DNA of 23,546 bases from positions 1 through 23,546 of the forward strand of contig JAVCBZ010000031.1 of the NCBI GenBank assembly GCA_030765735.1, written 5' to 3'. The translations under genes and the position numbers were made by a program. Source of the DNA: Candidatus Susulua stagnicola. Its GTDB lineage: Bacteria > Omnitrophota > Gorgyraeia > Duberdicusellales > 4484-171. This document shows, in pieces, positions 21,127 through 23,546 of the stretch. Below the pieces are notes generated by a model. That model was not told the DNA's origin. It did not search any database and saw nothing but the letters and a program-made list of their open reading frames with translations. Every line of letters begins with the position of its first letter. The first letter of the stretch is position 1.

Positions 21127-22772
21127 AAGTCGCATTATATGGACGTGTAAGCAGTGAGAAACAAGAAAAACAAGAAACAATTGGGTCTCAACTTGTGGCT
21201 TTGCGAGATTATGCTCAGAAAAATAACTATACTATCCATGAGGAGTATTTAGATAACGGTTATTCAGGAGAATTACTCGCAAGACCTGCATTAGATAAGT
21301 TGAGAGATGATGCTAAAAAGAAATTATTCAATGCAATTTTAATTCATTCCCCTGACCGATTAGCGCGTAAATATATTTATTCGGGTTTAGTACAGGAAGA
21401 ACTTAAGAAATCCGAAATTAATATCATATTTTTAAATAGGCCAGATAGCAAAGACACGCCTGAAGAAAATCTTTTATCAGGCATACAAGGCTTAATCGCT
21501 GAATTCGAGAAGGCAAAGATATTAGAACGAACTCGTAGAGGCAAATTGCATAAAGCAAAAAATGGCTTTTTAGTTGGGAGCATAGCACCATTCGGCTATC
21601 GTTATATCAAAGGTGATAGAAGCAAAAATGCTGTAGGATATTATGAAATAGTGGAGAAAGAAACTAAAACGGTTAGACTGATATTTGATTTATTTGTAAA
21701 TAAAGGCTTAAGCGTGAGAGGAGTAGTAAGAGAGTTAACTTACAAAGGAATATCCCCACGTAAAGGAGCTAAGAAATGGGGCGCAAGTAGCGTGCATAGA
21801 ATTATTAGAAATGAGACATATACAGGAATTGCTTATTACAATAAGAATGTATTAGTTGAGCCTACAAATAAGGATGATACTAAATATAGAAGAGCTAGGA
21901 AAACAAGTCATAGGTTAAGGCCTAAAAATCAATGGATACCTATAAAATTACCAGATAATCTTATAATAATCGATAAAAAAACCTTCGATTTAGCTCAAAA
22001 GCAATTAAAAAGAAACTCTGAGCTATCTCCGAGAAATGTAAAGTATAATTATTTATTGAGAGGCCTTATAAAATGCGGTTATTGTGATTCCCTTTATAGA
22101 GGAGAGCCATGTCATAGCGTCTTATATTATAGGTGCAGTAATAGAGATAGAAACTTTCCTTTACCAAGAGATTGCAAGGCATATATGGTTAAGGCAGAAA
22201 ACATAGAAAAGGTAGTTTGGGATAAATTTTGCGAAGCTATCAAAAATCCTCGCTTGATAACTGAACAGGTTGCTAAGTTAAAAGAGAAAGTGGGCAGAAG
22301 CAAGGATACGCTGAAAAGGGATGTCAAGGCCATAGATAAAGATATTAAGAATATAGACGATGAAGAAAGTCGGTTGCTTGATGCCTATAGAGAGAAAGTT
22401 ATTACTATGGAACAGTTAAAAGAACAAATGGCTAAGGTTAAAGAGAGAAGAGGCCAATTAGGTGAAGAAAAGCAAAAGCTATCATCCAAGCAAGAAAGTA
22501 GCCAGTCTCTTATATCATCTAAGAGCACTATAAAAGATTATTGTAAGCAGATAGAAAGGAGACTAAATAATGTAAAGGATGACTTTAATGGTAAGCGATA
22601 TTTGTTGTCTTTGGCTATAAATAAAATTTCTTTAAGAAACAAAGAAGTCACGATAAAAGGGATAATCCCTGCTTATCCTATTCATAACAAAAGTGTTCTT
22701 CCACATTCTGGTAATATTGCGTCCTTAATACCTTTATGGTTGGCAGTCCCGGTTCGGGAAAAACCATGCTAG
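21123..22772 (+). CDS. Large serine recombinase (integrase) of the element
   Basis: This 549-residue protein has the resolvase domain (about 1-150) with catalytic Ser10 in YGRVSSEKQ and the DRLAR motif, followed by the recombinase domain (about 155-270, FGYRYIKG, SVHRIIRNETYTGIAYYN). A zinc-ribbon domain starts at CGYC (about 319) with further cysteines at YRCSN and RDCKA. A long coiled coil covers about 385-470. This is the full large-serine-integrase layout, which integrates and excises DNA by double-strand cuts at a 2-bp core. The last 12 residues are encoded by comM sequence beyond the core at 22733-22734; in the excised circle the frame would instead end after 18 different residues encoded at 12207-12262. 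Confidence 0.95.
   Translation: MKVALYGRVSSEKQEKQETIGSQLVALRDYAQKNNYTIHEEYLDNGYSGELLARPALDKLRDDAKKKLFNAILIHSPDRLARKYIYSGLVQEELKKSEINIIFLNRPDSKDTPEENLLSGIQGLIAEFEKAKILERTRRGKLHKAKNGFLVGSIAPFGYRYIKGDRSKNAVGYYEIVEKETKTVRLIFDLFVNKGLSVRGVVRELTYKGISPRKGAKKWGASSVHRIIRNETYTGIAYYNKNVLVEPTNKDDTKYRRARKTSHRLRPKNQWIPIKLPDNLIIIDKKTFDLAQKQLKRNSELSPRNVKYNYLLRGLIKCGYCDSLYRGEPCHSVLYYRCSNRDRNFPLPRDCKAYMVKAENIEKVVWDKFCEAIKNPRLITEQVAKLKEKVGRSKDTLKRDVKAIDKDIKNIDDEESRLLDAYREKVITMEQLKEQMAKVKERRGQLGEEKQKLSSKQESSQSLISSKSTIKDYCKQIERRLNNVKDDFNGKRYLLSLAINKISLRNKEVTIKGIIPAYPIHNKSVLPHSGNIASLIPLWLAVPVREKPC
22711..22734. other. attR junction (right end of element)
   Basis: The element arm covers 22711-22732 and the TT core 22733-22734; comM resumes at 22735. 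Joined to the left arm (12207-12228) this gives a 46-bp attP with 16 of 22 symmetric positions around the non-palindromic TT. Confidence 0.7.
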
Positions 22773-23546
22773 CGAGAGCTCTCCCTGGCATTCTACCGAC
22801 TTTGGCTGAAAGAGAGTCTCTTGAGGTTACAAAAATTTACTCAGCCTCGGGACGTATCCCTCCTGAGGGTTCACTTATTAGAATACGCCCTTTTAGAGCA
22901 CCTCATCATACAATTTCTCAAGTTGGGCTTATTGGTGGGGGCTCAAGACCTCAGCCTGGAGAAATAAGCTTAGCTCATCGAGGAGTATTGTTTTTAGATG
23001 AGTTTAATGAATTTCCCCGAGGAGCTTTGGAAGCTTTAAGGCAGCCAATGGAGGACGGCCACCTTACAATTTCAAGAAGCAGAGAAAGGGTTTGCTATCC
23101 TTCACGATTTATATTAGTTGCTTCAGCCAATCCTTGTCCTTGCGGCTATTTATATCACCCTAAGAAATCGTGTATTTGCACACAAAGGGAGATAGAAAAG
23201 TATAAGAAAAGAGTTTCCGGGCCGCTCTTAGACCGCATTGACCTTTATATAGAGGTACCGGTGGTTGACATTAAGGAACTTTCCGAGGGCAGCCTTGCTC
23301 CTACATCCGCCGAAATAAGAGTCCGTGTAGAAAAGGCAAGAAAAATCCAAAAAAATCGGTTTAAAGAAAAAGACATCTATACCAATGCTGAAATGAAAAA
23401 TGTTCATATTAAAAAATACTGTTTTCTGTCAAAAGAAGTTAAACAACTGCTCTTGCAGGCTGGAATGGCTTTTCAACTTTCAGCACGTTCCTATTTTAAA
23501 ATGATAAAAGTCGCACGAACTATTGCTGACTTGGAAGACTCAGAAG
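22735..23546 (+). pseudogene. comM: comM 3' part, separated by the element (partial)
   Basis: The frame resumes at 22735 and is open to the window edge. It begins MVGSPGSGKTML at ATG 22736, so the Walker A motif is complete, and continues with Walker B (GVLFLDEFNEF), the sensor region SANPCPCGY, the arginine-finger segment LLDRIDLYIEV, and the start of the Mg-chelatase C-terminal domain (SARSYFKMIKVARTIADLE). Nothing has decayed, which indicates recent or reversible insertion. The ATG just after the junction could start a separate AAA+ fragment, but I see no ribosome site there. The recombinase frame overlaps the first 38 bases. Confidence 0.92.

Larger units (their letters stand above)
12207..22734 (+). 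mobile_element. 10.5 kb serine-recombinase integrative element inserted in comM
   Basis: Both halves of comM are intact in sequence and flank this segment. Matching TT dinucleotides at 12205-12206 and 22733-22734 fall at the same codon position, so joining them gives an uninterrupted comM reading GGHNFFMVGSPGSGKT. The right end carries a large serine recombinase and a small excisionase-like HTH gene. The left two-thirds is a single-direction cargo cluster of envelope proteins and nucleases. No relaxase, coupling protein, replication initiator or phage structural gene is visible, so the element appears to be an integrative but not self-transmissible island. Insertion at a conserved Walker A coding region gives a site present in almost any comM-bearing host. 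Confidence 0.9.

Noticed and set aside
12207..22734. Element as a prophage or conjugative element
   Set aside because: No capsid, terminase, tail, lysis, relaxase, coupling protein or VirB-like gene is visible in it.
1..23546. CRISPR arrays, tRNA or rRNA genes
   Set aside because: No regularly spaced repeats and no tRNA-like or rRNA-like segments were seen; the insertion target is comM, not a tRNA.

Overview
The window is AT-rich bacterial DNA with dense, mostly + strand gene packing. The gene set (BatD/BatE, RlmM, a beta-CASP nuclease, MetF, an AbiE-type toxin-antitoxin pair, an ECF-like sigma factor with a zinc-finger anti-sigma, SpoVG, DprA, ComM) suits an uncultured Gram-negative-like lineage. 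Lipoprotein signals, the Bat genes and SpoVG together make a candidate phylum such as Omnitrophota plausible, but no single gene here proves the lineage and I hold it at low confidence.

Layout. Positions 1-1404 hold the tail of batD, batE and a secreted cupin. 1479-7509 hold a small EF-Tu domain 2-like protein, a large EF-hand membrane protein, rlmM on the minus strand, a beta-CASP nuclease and metF. 7548-8992 hold a two-gene AbiE-like module whose promoter contains an inverted-repeat operator. 9050-10585 hold a sigma factor, its probable anti-sigma and spoVG; the last two are preceded by the same promoter-like motif with identical spacing. 10698 onward holds dprA and comM. GC-rich palindromic repeats sit in this part, three of them in frame inside genes.

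The central observation is that comM is split just before its Walker A motif by a 10.5 kb integrative element (12207-22734). The element ends with a large serine recombinase preceded by a small excisionase-like HTH gene. Comparing the ends identifies a TT crossover dinucleotide that restores the comM reading frame. Joining the two ends rebuilds an attP whose 22-bp arms match as an inverted repeat at 16 of 22 positions around that TT. The recombinase gene runs across the right junction, so its last residues come from comM in the integrated state and from the left end in the excised circle.

The cargo (12333-18605) is a one-direction operon-like run dominated by membrane, lipoprotein and secreted products: a membrane-anchored HNH nuclease, two tandem paralogous lipoproteins, small membrane proteins sharing a duplicated N-terminal anchor, zinc-ribbon membrane proteins, a VanZ-like protein and a secreted staphylococcal-nuclease-like enzyme. 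An intrinsic terminator follows at 18984-19029. Then come a very AT-rich tract, a small OB-fold-like protein, a nested stem-loop that may be a structured RNA, and the recombination module. There are no conjugation or replication genes, so the element looks mobilisable or passively spread. Disrupting comM while carrying nucleases directed at the envelope suggests an island that blocks natural transformation and so protects itself from removal; this is inference.
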